Below are positions 1 to 8,135 of a stretch of DNA of 13,563 bases, piece by piece; position 1 is the first letter of the stretch; the number at the start of each line of letters is the position of its first letter. The notes beneath the pieces were generated by a model that ran no database searches, was not told where the DNA came from, and worked only from the letters and a program-made list of their open reading frames with translations. The stretch is from Kiloniellales bacterium. Its GTDB lineage: Bacteria; Pseudomonadota; Alphaproteobacteria; Kiloniellales; JAKSBE01. The DNA lies in assembly GCA_030067055.1 (NCBI GenBank), contig JASJAL010000268.1, positions 1-13,563 of the forward strand, in the 5' to 3' direction. A program made the translations under genes and the position numbers.

Positions 1-291
1 CTGGCCGGATTCTTCGGCAAGTTCTACGTCTTCATGGCCGCCATCGAGGCGGGGCTTTACACCTTGGCGGTGATCGGCGTGCTGACCAGCGTGGTCGGCG
101 CCTTCTACTACCTGCGGATCGTCAAGCTGATGTACTTCGACGAGCCGCTGGAAGGCTTCGACCGGCCCTTGGCCCGGGAAACGGGCGTGATCCTGGCGGC
201 GACAGCCCTGGCCGTTGTGCTGTTCTTCATCGCCCCGGGTCCGCTGCTCGACACCGCCCAGGCGGCTGCAGCCTCCTTGTTCCCTGAATGA
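1..291 (+). CDS. nuoN: NADH-quinone oxidoreductase subunit N, C-terminal part (5' end outside window)
   Basis: NuoN is an antiporter-like membrane subunit of respiratory complex I, which couples NADH oxidation to proton pumping across the inner membrane. The frame is open from base 1 and gives 96 residues before the TGA at 289-291. It begins [11 protein letters not shown], continues through a hydrophobic helix ([20 protein letters not shown]) and reaches the motif [11 protein letters not shown], which is typical of the NuoN C-terminus. A last hydrophobic helix ([20 protein letters not shown]) follows. The N-terminal two thirds or more of the protein lie upstream of the window. In alphaproteobacteria nuoN closes the nuo operon and is often followed by birA, as here. 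The stop overlaps the birA start in an ATGA arrangement, so the two genes are probably co-transcribed and translationally coupled. The internal ATG at 34 is not a start. Confidence 0.93.
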   Translation: MAGFFGKFYVFMAAIEAGLYTLAVIGVLTSVVGAFYYLRIVKLMYFDEPLEGFDRPLARETGVILAATALAVVLFFIAPGPLLDTAQAAAASLFPE

Positions 292-1061
292 GCAGCCCGG
301 CTCCAGAAGAAAACTCGCCGAGATTGCCGCCCGCCTACCGCCTGGTGGCACTGGACTCCGTCGGCAGCACCAACGACGAAGCGCGCCGCCTGGCCGCTGA
401 GGGCGCCGAGGACGGGACCCTGGTCTGGGCGCGGGAGCAGACCGGCGGCCGCGGTCGGCGCGGCCGCCATTGGGAAAGCCACAGGGGTAACCTCTTCGTC
501 TCGCTGGTCCTGCGCCCGCAGTGCAGTCTGGCGGAGGCCGCGCAACTCGGCTTCGTGGCCGCTCTCGGTCTCGGGGATGCGATCGGTTCGGTCGCGCCGC
601 CCTTGATCGAGGTCACCTACAAGTGGCCGAACGACGTCCTGGTCAACGGCCGCAAGGCGGCGGGAATCCTGCTCGAAAGCCAGGGCACCGAGAACAGCGA
701 CTGCGACTGGCTGGTCCTGGGCGTGGGAGCCAACCTCGTCAGCTTTCCGGAGGACACGGAGTTCCCCGCCACCAGCCTGCGCTTCGAGGGCTGTCCCCCC
801 GAGGTGACCGAAGTCGCGTTGCTCGAGGCCTTTGGAAAGTACTTCTTGGCCTGGGTCAACCGCTGGCTCGAGGAGGGTTTCGCGCCGATCCGCAAGGGCT
901 GGCGAAACCATGCCCATGGCCTCGGCGAAGAGGCCCGGGTGCGCCTCGCCCGCGAGGAGATCTCGGGCGTCTTCAAGGACCTCGACGAGACGGGCGCCCT
1001 GATCCTCGACCAGGCGGACGGTGAGCGCCGGGTCACCGCCGGCGAGGTCTACTTCCCGTGA
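288..1061 (+). CDS. birA: Biotin--[acetyl-CoA-carboxylase] ligase (single-function, no DNA-binding domain)
   Basis: This enzyme activates biotin with ATP to biotinyl-AMP and transfers it to a lysine on carboxylase carrier domains such as AccB or propionyl-CoA carboxylase. The 257-residue protein shows the family motifs in order: GSTNDEA (residues 26-32), the biotinyl-AMP loop GGRGRRGR (53-60), the catalytic KWPND (112-116, Lys112), GILLES (126-131) and GVGAN (145-149). A small C-terminal domain ends GEVYFP. Only about 18 residues precede the catalytic core, so the N-terminal winged helix-turn-helix of E. coli BirA is absent. It should therefore be a ligase and not the biotin-operon repressor. 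The start overlaps the nuoN stop by four bases and has no clear ribosome binding site, which suggests coupled translation. The next gene, coaX, starts 22 bases downstream. The assignment is firm; the lack of a repressor role is inferred from domain content. Confidence 0.95.
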   Translation: MSSPAPEENSPRLPPAYRLVALDSVGSTNDEARRLAAEGAEDGTLVWAREQTGGRGRRGRHWESHRGNLFVSLVLRPQCSLAEAAQLGFVAALGLGDAIGSVAPPLIEVTYKWPNDVLVNGRKAAGILLESQGTENSDCDWLVLGVGANLVSFPEDTEFPATSLRFEGCPPEVTEVALLEAFGKYFLAWVNRWLEEGFAPIRKGWRNHAHGLGEEARVRLAREEISGVFKDLDETGALILDQADGERRVTAGEVYFP

Positions 1062-1083
1062 GACCGGACACCGGAGGTCTGCC

Positions 1084-1866
1084 ATGCTCCTGGTGATCGA
1101 CCAAGGCAACACCAATGCCGTCTTCGCCGTCTACGAGGGCGACGACCAGCGCGGCAAGTGGCGGGCCTCGACCAACGCCAAGCGGACGGCAGACGAATAC
1201 GCGGTCTGGCTGGCCCAGCTGATGGCCCTGCGCGATCTCGCGCTGGCCGACATCGAGGAGGCAATCATCGCCAGCGTCGTGCCCGCGGCGACCTACAACC
1301 TGGTCAAGCTTTGCCGGGACTACGTTGAGACGGAGCCTCTGGTCGTCGGTCAGCCCGGGGTCGAACTCGGCATTCCGGTGCGGGCCCAGCAAGTCGGTGC
1401 CGACCGGCTGGTCAACGCGGTGGCCGCGTTCGAGCGCTATGGCGGGCCGCTGATCGTGATCGACTTCGGCACCGCGACCACCTTCGACATCATCGGCGAG
1501 GACGGCGGCTACGAGGGCGGCGTGATCGCCCCGGCCGCCGAGCATTCGGTCGACGCGCTCTACCGCATGGCGGCCCAGCTGCCGCGGGTCGCGATCGAGC
1601 CGCCGGATCAAGTGATCGGCCGCTCGACGGTGCCGGCCATGAAATCGGGGGTCTACTGGGGCTACGTCGGCCTGATCGAGGGCCTGGTGGCACGGATCAA
1701 GGCCGAGTACGGCAAGCCGATGAAGGTGGTCGCAACCGGCGGCTTGGCGCCGGTCTATGCCGAGGCCACGGCGGCGATCGAGGTCACCGAGCCGGATCTG
1801 ACCCTTCGCGGCCTGATCCTGATCCAGCGCGCCAACGCCGGGAAAGGCGACAGGAAACCCGAATGA
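1084..1866 (+). CDS. coaX: Type III pantothenate kinase
   Basis: CoaX phosphorylates pantothenate to 4'-phosphopantothenate, the first committed step of coenzyme A synthesis. The 260-residue product has the expected ASKHA-fold motifs: phosphate-1 DQGNTN (residues 6-11), GADRLVNAV with Asp107 and Arg108 for pantothenate and metal binding, phosphate-2 IDFGTATTFD (126-135), GGVIAP (145-150), YWGYVGLIEGL and ATGGLAP. I chose the ATG at 1084 because it places DQGNTN at the usual distance from the N-terminus and has a GGAGG at 1073-1077 with six bases of spacing. An in-frame GTG at 1021 would add 21 residues and overlap birA, which is unlikely. One oddity is that the usual Pro-Gly after GGxIx is Pro-Ala (P150-A151), followed by AEHS; see findings. 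The stop overlaps the rnj start by four bases. Confidence 0.94.
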   Translation: MLLVIDQGNTNAVFAVYEGDDQRGKWRASTNAKRTADEYAVWLAQLMALRDLALADIEEAIIASVVPAATYNLVKLCRDYVETEPLVVGQPGVELGIPVRAQQVGADRLVNAVAAFERYGGPLIVIDFGTATTFDIIGEDGGYEGGVIAPAAEHSVDALYRMAAQLPRVAIEPPDQVIGRSTVPAMKSGVYWGYVGLIEGLVARIKAEYGKPMKVVATGGLAPVYAEATAAIEVTEPDLTLRGLILIQRANAGKGDRKPE

Positions 1867-3524
1867 CCGAGGCCCCCAGCAGCGACGAGCTGGTCTTCCT
1901 CCCGCTCGGTGGGACCGGCGAGATCGGCATGAATCTCAACCTATATGGCCATGCCGGCGCCTGGCTAATGATCGACCTCGGCATCACCTTCGCCGACGAC
2001 CGGGTCGGCGGTCTGGACGTTCTGATGCCCGATCCGGCTTTCATCGAGACGCGGAGCGACCAACTGGCCGGCCTGGTCCTGACCCATGCCCACGAAGATC
2101 ACATCGGCGCCGTACCCTACCTCTGGCCGCGGTTGCGCTGCCCGATCTACGCCACGCCCTTCACCGCCAAGGTGCTGCGCGGCAAGCTCCAGGAAGCCGG
2201 CTTGCTGGAAGAGGCGGAGATCACAGAGGTGCCGATGTCGGGGCGCTTCTCCGTCGGCCCCTTCGAGCTCGAGCTGATCACCCTGACCCACTCGATCCCC
2301 GAACCCAACGCGGTGGTCCTGCGGACCGGAGCGGGGACGGTGCTGCACACCGGCGACTGGAAGCTGGATCCCGACCCGCTGGTCGGCGCCGACTACGACG
2401 AGGCGGCGCTGCGCGGCCTGGCCAAGGAACGGGTGCTGGCGATGGTCTGCGATTCCACCAACGCCCTGGTGGAGGGGGATTCGGGCTCGGAGTCCGAAGT
2501 CTGCGAGAACCTGGAGCGCTTGATCGGAGACCAGAAGGGCAGGGTGGCCGTGGCCTGCTTCGCCTCCAACGTCGCCCGGGTCGAAGCGGTGTTTCGGGCG
2601 GCCGAGGCCCACGGCCGCAAGGTTGCCCTGGTCGGACGCTCGCTGCTTCGGATCTTCCAGGCGGCACGGGATACCGGATACCTGGCCGACGTCGAGGCGC
2701 CGATCCGGGTCGAGGACCTGGGTTACCTGCCGCGCGACGAGGTCCTGCTGCTCTGCACCGGCAGCCAGGGCGAACCGCGCTCAGCGCTTTGGCGGATCGT
2801 GCGCGACGAGCACCCGCACGTGGTGCTTGAGGAGGGCGACACGGTCATTTTCTCCTCGCGGGTTATTCCCGGGAACGAGATCTCGATCGGGCGTCTGCAG
2901 AACGCCCTCAGCCGCCAGGGCTTGCACGTCGTGACCGACCGCGACCACTTCATCCACGTCTCCGGGCATCCGGCCCGGGAGGAGCTGACCCAGATGTATC
3001 AGTGGGTCCGGCCCAAGATCGCGATCCCGGTGCATGGCGAGGCGCGGCACTTGGCCGAGCACGCCGAACTCGCCCGGGCCTGCCAGGTGCCCCAGGCCCT
3101 GGTTGCCGAGAACGGCGACTTGATTCGCCTGGCACCGCAGGGGGCCGAGGTGCTCGAGCGGGTCGAGACCGGCCGCCTGGCCCTCGACGGCACCAAACTC
3201 GTGCCACTGGGCGACGAGTCGGTCCGGGCGCGACAACGGATGAACTTCAACGGCGCGGCCATGGCGACCGTGGTGCTGGACAGCCAGGGTGCGCTCAGGA
3301 CCGATCCTCACGTCACGTTGCAGGGTCTCCTGGACAGCCAGGGCGAGGAGGGTCTGGAAGCCGCCAGGGCGACGATCCGCGAGGCCTTGGCCAGCCTACG
3401 CCGCTCCGAGCTACGCGACGATGCGGCGGTCCACGAGACCGTACGGGTCGCTCTGCGACGCTGGGCCTACCGGCTGCTGGGCAAGCGGCCGGTCACCGAC
3501 GTCCACGTCCTGCGCCTCGATTGA
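1863..3524 (+). CDS. rnj: Ribonuclease J (metallo-beta-lactamase/beta-CASP exo- and endoribonuclease)
   Basis: RNase J degrades and matures RNA using a two-zinc metallo-beta-lactamase core, with 5'-to-3' exonuclease and endonuclease activity in characterised members. The 553-residue protein has the core metal motif HAHEDH (75-80), His143 in LTHSIPE, HTGDW (162-166), the CDSTNA segment (196-201), a beta-CASP region with SQGEPRSALWRI (301-312), VIPGNE (334-339), SGHP (367-370) and PVHGE (389-393). A C-terminal domain of about 100 residues follows. This length and layout fit the RNase J family and not MBL-fold hydrolases such as glyoxalase II. The ATG overlaps the coaX stop and has AGGA at 1852-1855, seven bases upstream. 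RNase J is common in alphaproteobacteria alongside RNase E. A small hairpin starts six bases after the stop codon. Confidence 0.95.
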   Translation: MTEAPSSDELVFLPLGGTGEIGMNLNLYGHAGAWLMIDLGITFADDRVGGLDVLMPDPAFIETRSDQLAGLVLTHAHEDHIGAVPYLWPRLRCPIYATPFTAKVLRGKLQEAGLLEEAEITEVPMSGRFSVGPFELELITLTHSIPEPNAVVLRTGAGTVLHTGDWKLDPDPLVGADYDEAALRGLAKERVLAMVCDSTNALVEGDSGSESEVCENLERLIGDQKGRVAVACFASNVARVEAVFRAAEAHGRKVALVGRSLLRIFQAARDTGYLADVEAPIRVEDLGYLPRDEVLLLCTGSQGEPRSALWRIVRDEHPHVVLEEGDTVIFSSRVIPGNEISIGRLQNALSRQGLHVVTDRDHFIHVSGHPAREELTQMYQWVRPKIAIPVHGEARHLAEHAELARACQVPQALVAENGDLIRLAPQGAEVLERVETGRLALDGTKLVPLGDESVRARQRMNFNGAAMATVVLDSQGALRTDPHVTLQGLLDSQGEEGLEAARATIREALASLRRSELRDDAAVHETVRVALRRWAYRLLGKRPVTDVHVLRLD

Positions 3525-3529
3525 CACCC

Positions 3530-3551
3530 GCTTCCTGCTCTGTCAGGAAGC
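3530..3551 (+). terminator. Hairpin between rnj and mce, possible weak terminator or mRNA end
   Basis: The arms GCTTCCTG (3530-3537) and CAGGAAGC (3544-3551) form a perfect 8-base-pair stem with a six-base loop, CTCTGT. The tail is TGTTT, which is too short for a strong intrinsic terminator. The stem starts six bases after the rnj stop and ends five bases before the GGAGG of mce. It could be a weak terminator, an attenuating or RNA-stabilising structure at the end of the rnj segment, or chance. Confidence 0.35.
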
Positions 3552-3568
3552 TGTTTGGAGGATTTGGC

Positions 3569-3973
3569 ATGATTGGACGATTGAATCACGTCGCCATCGC
3601 GGTTCCCGACTTGGCGGCCGCCTGCGCCCAGTACCGAGGCGTCCTGGGCGCCGAGGTCTCGGAGCCCCTGGACCAACCTGAGCACGGCGTCACCGTCGTT
3701 TTCGTCTCCTTGCCCAACACCAAGATCGAGCTGCTGCATCCGCTCGGCACCGACTCGCCGATCGCGAAGTTCCTCGAGCGGAGCCCGGCCGGCGGGATCC
3801 ACCACATCTGCTACGAGGTCGACGACATCCATGCGGCGCGCGAGCGCCTGCAGTCAGAGGGGGCCCGGGTGCTCGGCGACGGCGAGCCCAAGATCGGCGC
3901 CCACGGAAAGCCCGTGCTTTTCCTCCACCCCAAAGATTTCTGCGGGACCCTGGTCGAGCTCGAACAGGCCTAG
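3569..3973 (+). CDS. mce: Methylmalonyl-CoA epimerase
   Basis: This enzyme interconverts (S)- and (R)-methylmalonyl-CoA, between propionyl-CoA carboxylase and methylmalonyl-CoA mutase in the propionate and odd-chain/branched-chain degradation route. The 134-residue protein is a double vicinal-oxygen-chelate (glyoxalase-like) fold. Candidate metal ligands are His7 (LNHVAIAVPDL), Glu54 (TKIELLHPLG), His79 (GGIHHICYEVDDI) and Glu130 (LHPKDFCGTLVELEQA). The run GAHGKPVLFLHPKD closely resembles what I recall of the human mitochondrial enzyme, consistent with an alphaproteobacterial source of that gene. The start is the ATG at 3569, supported by GGAGG at 3557-3561 with seven bases of spacing. A much longer in-frame reading beginning near 3002 lies inside rnj and is spurious. 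The next gene begins 10 bases after the stop. Confidence 0.94.
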   Translation: MIGRLNHVAIAVPDLAAACAQYRGVLGAEVSEPLDQPEHGVTVVFVSLPNTKIELLHPLGTDSPIAKFLERSPAGGIHHICYEVDDIHAARERLQSEGARVLGDGEPKIGAHGKPVLFLHPKDFCGTLVELEQA

Positions 3974-3983
3974 GGGCTGCGTG

Positions 3984-4220
3984 ATGACCGTCTTCAACGG
4001 CATCGTGCTCTATGCCTGTATATGGTTCGTGGTGATCTTCACGGTGCTGCCCTGGGGCGTCCGGGCGCCGGACAATCCAGAGGCCGGCCACGAAATCGGG
4101 GCGCCGGACCGGCCCCGGCTGCTGCTCAAGGCGGCCGTGACGACCGTGATCTCGGCAGTGGTTTGGGGAATAGCCTATTTTCTGATTACCAGCGGTCTGC
4201 TGTCCTTCCGGCCCAACTGA
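3984..4220 (+). CDS. Small DUF1467-type inner-membrane protein, function unknown
   Basis: The 78-residue product has two predicted membrane helices, about residues 4-24 (FNGIVLYACIWFVVIFTVLP) and 50-72 (AAVTTVISAVVWGIAYFLIT). They are joined by a polar loop containing GAPDRPRLLLKA. This shape, a WGVR stretch after the first helix and a G-x-P-x-x-P-x-L-x-x-K-A motif before the second, matches my recollection of the alphaproteobacterial DUF1467 family, which often lies between mce and proS. The ATG at 3984 has an AGGGG-like site at 3972-3976; GTG at 3981 is an alternative start adding one residue. No biochemical role is known to me. Its position suggests co-transcription with mce. Confidence 0.8.
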   Translation: MTVFNGIVLYACIWFVVIFTVLPWGVRAPDNPEAGHEIGAPDRPRLLLKAAVTTVISAVVWGIAYFLITSGLLSFRPN

Positions 4221-4271
4221 GGCCCGGCCGGACTAAGGGCTTTGTTAAGGCGGCCCGCCTAGCCTCTTGCC

Positions 4272-4706
4272 ATGAGAGTCTCTGAGATACGCCATATAAT
4301 TATTTGTTTTTGCTTGGTTATTTACCTCCCAGGCGAGGCTCGGAGCGAGCCCGTCGAACTGCGCATCTCGCGGGCGGACTGCGCCCGCCTGGTAGCTCAT
4401 GTTCCGAGCGACGACGTGGCCTACCGGCCCGGCGTGGACGTGCGAGGCCGACCGGTCGCGCCGGCCGACCTGGATGGCACGCCGGCTCTCGCGCTGCCCG
4501 AAAGCTACCGGGTCCGCATCGAGGTCGATAGCGACGACCGCTTCGGGATCCCAGCCACGGCCGGAAGCTACGACGCCGACATCGTGGTCGGCGAAGCCCT
4601 GGTCGAAGCCGACGGCCGGGTCCTCTTCAACGGCCAGCCGCTGCAATCCGAGGCGACTTTCGAGCTGGGCCAGCGCTGTCGGGAGCTTCTGCGTCAGGCG
4701 CCCTGA
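4272..4706 (+). CDS. Conserved-looking exported protein of unknown function
   Basis: The 144-residue product starts with a signal peptide: a short polar N-region (MRVSEIRH), a hydrophobic core (IIICFCLVIYLPG) and an A-R-S motif before Glu26, a plausible signal peptidase I site. There is no lipobox cysteine, so it is not a lipoprotein. The mature part is about 119 residues, mostly polar, with no further membrane helix, and has two cysteines (Cys37, Cys136) that could form a disulfide in the periplasm. The segment VAYRPGVDVRGRPVAPADL (49-67) looks like the conserved core; I recall similar proteins in Rhodospirillales but no named function. The signal-peptide coding region is strikingly AT-rich (17 G/C in the 50 bases 4281-4330). 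No good ribosome binding site precedes the ATG. It sits between the DUF1467 gene and proS. The coding call is strong; the function is unknown. Confidence 0.78.
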   Translation: MRVSEIRHIIICFCLVIYLPGEARSEPVELRISRADCARLVAHVPSDDVAYRPGVDVRGRPVAPADLDGTPALALPESYRVRIEVDSDDRFGIPATAGSYDADIVVGEALVEADGRVLFNGQPLQSEATFELGQRCRELLRQAP

Positions 4707-4712
4707 GCGCGA

Positions 4713-4741
4713 TGGACAAGGCCGTAGGCTTCCCCTAGTCT
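4713..4741 (+). promoter_or_regulatory. Candidate sigma-70-type promoter upstream of proS
   Basis: TGGACA at 4713-4718 (five of six matches to the -35 consensus) is separated by 17 bases from TAGTCT at 4736-4741 (three of six matches to the -10 consensus). It lies in the 77-base gap before proS, the widest gap since nuoN, and would give a leader of about 35 bases. The weak -10 element keeps confidence low. Confidence 0.25.
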
Positions 4742-4783
4742 CTGCGCGCTTTTCCTCCGAGGCTTTGAGATTCCATCGAGCTG

Positions 4784-6109
4784 ATGCGCCTCTCTGTCTA
4801 CTTCCTGCCGACTTTGCGTGAGACACCGAAGGAGGCGGAGATCGTCTCCCACCGGCTGATGCTCCGAGCGGGCATGGTGCGCCAAGCCAGTGCCGGGATT
4901 TACTCCTGGCTTCCCCTGGGCTACCGGGTCTTGCGCAAGATCGAACAGATCGTCCGCGAGGAGCAGGACCGCGCCGGCTGCCAGGAGATGTTGATGCCGA
5001 CCATCCAGTCGGCGGATCTCTGGCGCCAGTCCGGCCGCTACGACGACTACGGCAAGGAGATGCTCCGGATCGAGGACCGCCACGGCCGGGACATGCTCTA
5101 CGGTCCGACCAACGAGGAGCTGATCACCGACATCTTCCGCCATGGGGTGAAGAGCTATCGCGATCTGCCGCGGCTGCTCTACCACATCCAGTGGAAGTTT
5201 CGTGACGAGGTCCGGCCGCGCTTCGGGGTCATGCGCGGGCGCGAGTTTCTGATGAAGGATTCCTATTCCTTCGACCTTGATTTTGATGCCGCCAAAACGG
5301 CTTACAACAAGATGTTTGTGTCCTATCTCAGGACCTTCGCTCGCATGGGCCTGAAGGCGATCCCGATGGAAGCGGACACCGGGCCGATCGGGGGCAACCT
5401 GAGTCACGAGTTCATCATCCAGGCCGACACCGGCGAGAGCGAGATCTACTGCGACAAGCATTTCCTCGACTTCGATGTCCTCGGCTCCGGCATCGACTAC
5501 GAGGATCCGGCGGGCTTGCAAGACGTCGTCGACTCCTTCACCAGGCTCTACGCCCGGACCGACGAGAAGCACGATCCGGAGGCCTTCGCCGCGGCGGTTT
5601 CCGAGGATCGGCGCTACGAGGGGCGAGGGATCGAGGTCGGCCACATCTTCTACTTCGGGACCAAGTACTCCGAGCCCCTGGGGGCCGAGGTCGCGAAGCC
5701 CGACGGGACTCAGGTCCCGGTCCACATGGGCTCCTACGGAATCGGGGTCTCCCGTCTGGTCGGCGGCATCATCGAGGCCAGCCACGATGAATCCGGGATC
5801 GTCTGGCCCGAGGCCGTGGCGCCCTTCAAGGTCGGCCTGATCAATTTGAAGGTTGCGGACGCGGCCTGCAGCGAGCTTTGCGAGGAGACCTACGGCAAGC
5901 TGCGCAACGCCGGCGTCGAAGTTCTCTACGACGACCGCGACGAGAGCGCGGGCGCCAAGTTCGCCACCATGGACCTGATCGGGCTGCCCTGGCAGCTGGT
6001 GATCGGCCCTCGCGGGCTCAAGGCCGGCACGGTCGAGTTCAAGAACCGCGCAAGCGGAGAACGCGAGGAGCTGTCGCTGGAGACCGCGCTGGCCCGGCTG
6101 ACCGCCTGA
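4784..6109 (+). CDS. proS: Prolyl-tRNA synthetase, short form without editing domain
   Basis: This cytoplasmic class II synthetase charges tRNA-Pro with proline. The 441-residue protein contains a motif 1 region ([18 protein letters not shown], 36-53), TNEE (109-112), motif 2 ([17 protein letters not shown], 139-155), motif 3 ([10 protein letters not shown], 315-324) and a C-terminal anticodon-binding domain with [11 protein letters not shown] (383-393). The E. coli enzyme is about 570 residues because it carries a roughly 180-residue editing insertion between motifs 2 and 3. That insertion is reduced to a short linker here, as is usual in alphaproteobacteria. Clearance of Ala-tRNA-Pro would then need a free-standing editing protein encoded elsewhere. 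The ATG at 4784 gives the standard start [19 protein letters not shown]; the ribosome binding site is weak. The lol cluster begins 21 bases after the stop. Confidence 0.96.
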   Translation: MRLSVYFLPTLRETPKEAEIVSHRLMLRAGMVRQASAGIYSWLPLGYRVLRKIEQIVREEQDRAGCQEMLMPTIQSADLWRQSGRYDDYGKEMLRIEDRHGRDMLYGPTNEELITDIFRHGVKSYRDLPRLLYHIQWKFRDEVRPRFGVMRGREFLMKDSYSFDLDFDAAKTAYNKMFVSYLRTFARMGLKAIPMEADTGPIGGNLSHEFIIQADTGESEIYCDKHFLDFDVLGSGIDYEDPAGLQDVVDSFTRLYARTDEKHDPEAFAAAVSEDRRYEGRGIEVGHIFYFGTKYSEPLGAEVAKPDGTQVPVHMGSYGIGVSRLVGGIIEASHDESGIVWPEAVAPFKVGLINLKVADAACSELCEETYGKLRNAGVEVLYDDRDESAGAKFATMDLIGLPWQLVIGPRGLKAGTVEFKNRASGEREELSLETALARLTA

Positions 6110-6130
6110 CCTCATACAGGCCCACGACCG

Positions 6131-7370
6131 ATGCTCTTCAGCGCCTTTGAACGCTTGGTTGCCTTGCGCTACCTGCGGCCCCGGCGGCAGCAGGGCGTCA
6201 TCTCTGTGATCGCGCTCTTTTCCCTGCTCGGCATCGCCATCGGTGTGGCGGCGCTGATCGTCGTCATGTCGGTGATGAACGGCTTTCAGCAGGAATTCCT
6301 GCGCCTCATCCTGGGCGTCAATGGCCAGCTGACAGTCCAGGCACACGACGGGCGGATCGACGACTACGAGGCACTGTCAGACCGGCTCCGAGCGATCTCG
6401 GGCGTTGCCTCGATCACGCCGCAGGTGCAAGGCCAGGTGATGGTCGTCGCGGGAGAGTCGACCGCCGGCGCCCAGGTCCGCGCCATGAGCCTCGACGATC
6501 TTAGGGCCCGGGAACTGGTGGCCGGCAACGTCAGGGCCGGCAGCATCGACGCCATGGCGGACGGCGAGGGGGTCCTGGTCGGCACCCGCATGGCGGCCAA
6601 GCTGGGGATCTCCGTCGGCGACAGCATCACCCTGGTCCAGCCCCGTGGCAACGTCACGCCCCTGGGCATGGTGCCCCGCTTCAAGACCTATAGGGTCGCC
6701 GGCCTCTTCGAGATCGGCATCTATCACTTCGACGACCTCATCATCTATGCCCCGCTGGCCGCCGGTCAGCTTTTCTTCAGGCTGCGCGATCAGGTGAATA
6801 CTATAGAGATCGTCGCCGAGGATCCCGACGAGGCCGACAGAATCAGCGGCGCGGCTGTCCAGATCCTCGGGGGTGGCTACCGCATCAGCGACTGGCGGCG
6901 GGCGTCGAGCGGCTTTTTCGCCATGATCCAGGTCCAGCGCAACGTGCTGTTCCTCATCCTCACCCTGATCGTCGTGGTCGCGGCCTTCAACATCATCTCG
7001 GGCCAGATCATGCTGGTGAAGGACAAGGGGCGCAGCATCGCGATCCTGCGCACCATGGGCGCCACTCGCGGCATGGTGATGCGGGTCTTTCTCTTGAGCG
7101 GGGCCAGCATCGGGGTCATCGGTACCTTGCTTGGTTTTGCCCTGGGCTTGACGCTTTCGAACAACATCGAGCTGATCCGCGCGCTTCTCGCCGGGCTGCT
7201 CGGAATCGAGCTCTTCGATCCCTCGATCTATTACCTCTCCGAGCTGCCGGCAAAAATCGACCCGGCCGAGGTCACGGCGGTGGTCGTGATGGCGCTCGCA
7301 CTCTCTTTCCTGGCAACGATCCAGCCGGCCCGACGGGCCGCCCGTCTCGATCCGGTGGAGGCCCTGCGAT

Positions 7371-7378
<8 letters not shown>
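6131..7378 (+). CDS. lolC: Lipoprotein-releasing ABC transporter permease, first copy (LolC/LolE family)
   Basis: This is an inner-membrane subunit of the LolCDE complex, which extracts outer-membrane lipoproteins from the inner membrane and passes them to LolA. The 415-residue protein has a cytoplasmic start ([15 protein letters not shown]), a first membrane helix (about 23-49), a periplasmic domain of some 220 residues, then three helices (about 271-292, 316-345 and 378-398) and the family ending [16 protein letters not shown]. This FtsX-type topology and the MGATRG coupling segment (309-314) fit LolC/LolE. It overlaps lolD by eight bases. Choosing the name lolC over lolE rests only on gene order, because the two permeases here are close homologues. 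The start has only a weak CAGG at 6117-6120. Confidence 0.92.
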
Positions 7379-8063
<685 letters not shown>

Positions 8064-8135
8064 TTTCGGCTCCACCGTGAAGCATTCGGTCGTATCCCGG
8101 TTGCGGCGGAGCGAGACGGCGAGGAAGGCCTGGCG

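Noticed and set aside
1021..1083. Upstream GTG start for coaX
   Set aside because: It would add 21 residues before the universal N-terminal DxGNT motif and overlap birA. The ATG at 1084 has a well-spaced GGAGG.
3002..3568. Long in-frame N-terminal extension of mce
   Set aside because: The extension lies inside rnj, is rich in Arg, Gly and Pro without homology, and the ATG at 3569 has its own ribosome binding site and gives the standard family length.
4222..4260. Short inverted repeats in the gap after the DUF1467 gene
   Set aside because: The arms are four to six bases with loops that are either too long or nearly absent. This is expected by chance at this GC content.
4295..4300. Perfect TATAAT hexamer inside the exported unknown gene
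   Set aside because: There is no -35-like hexamer at 16-18 bases upstream and no TG extension. TTGCCA at 4267-4272 is 22 bases away, which is too far.
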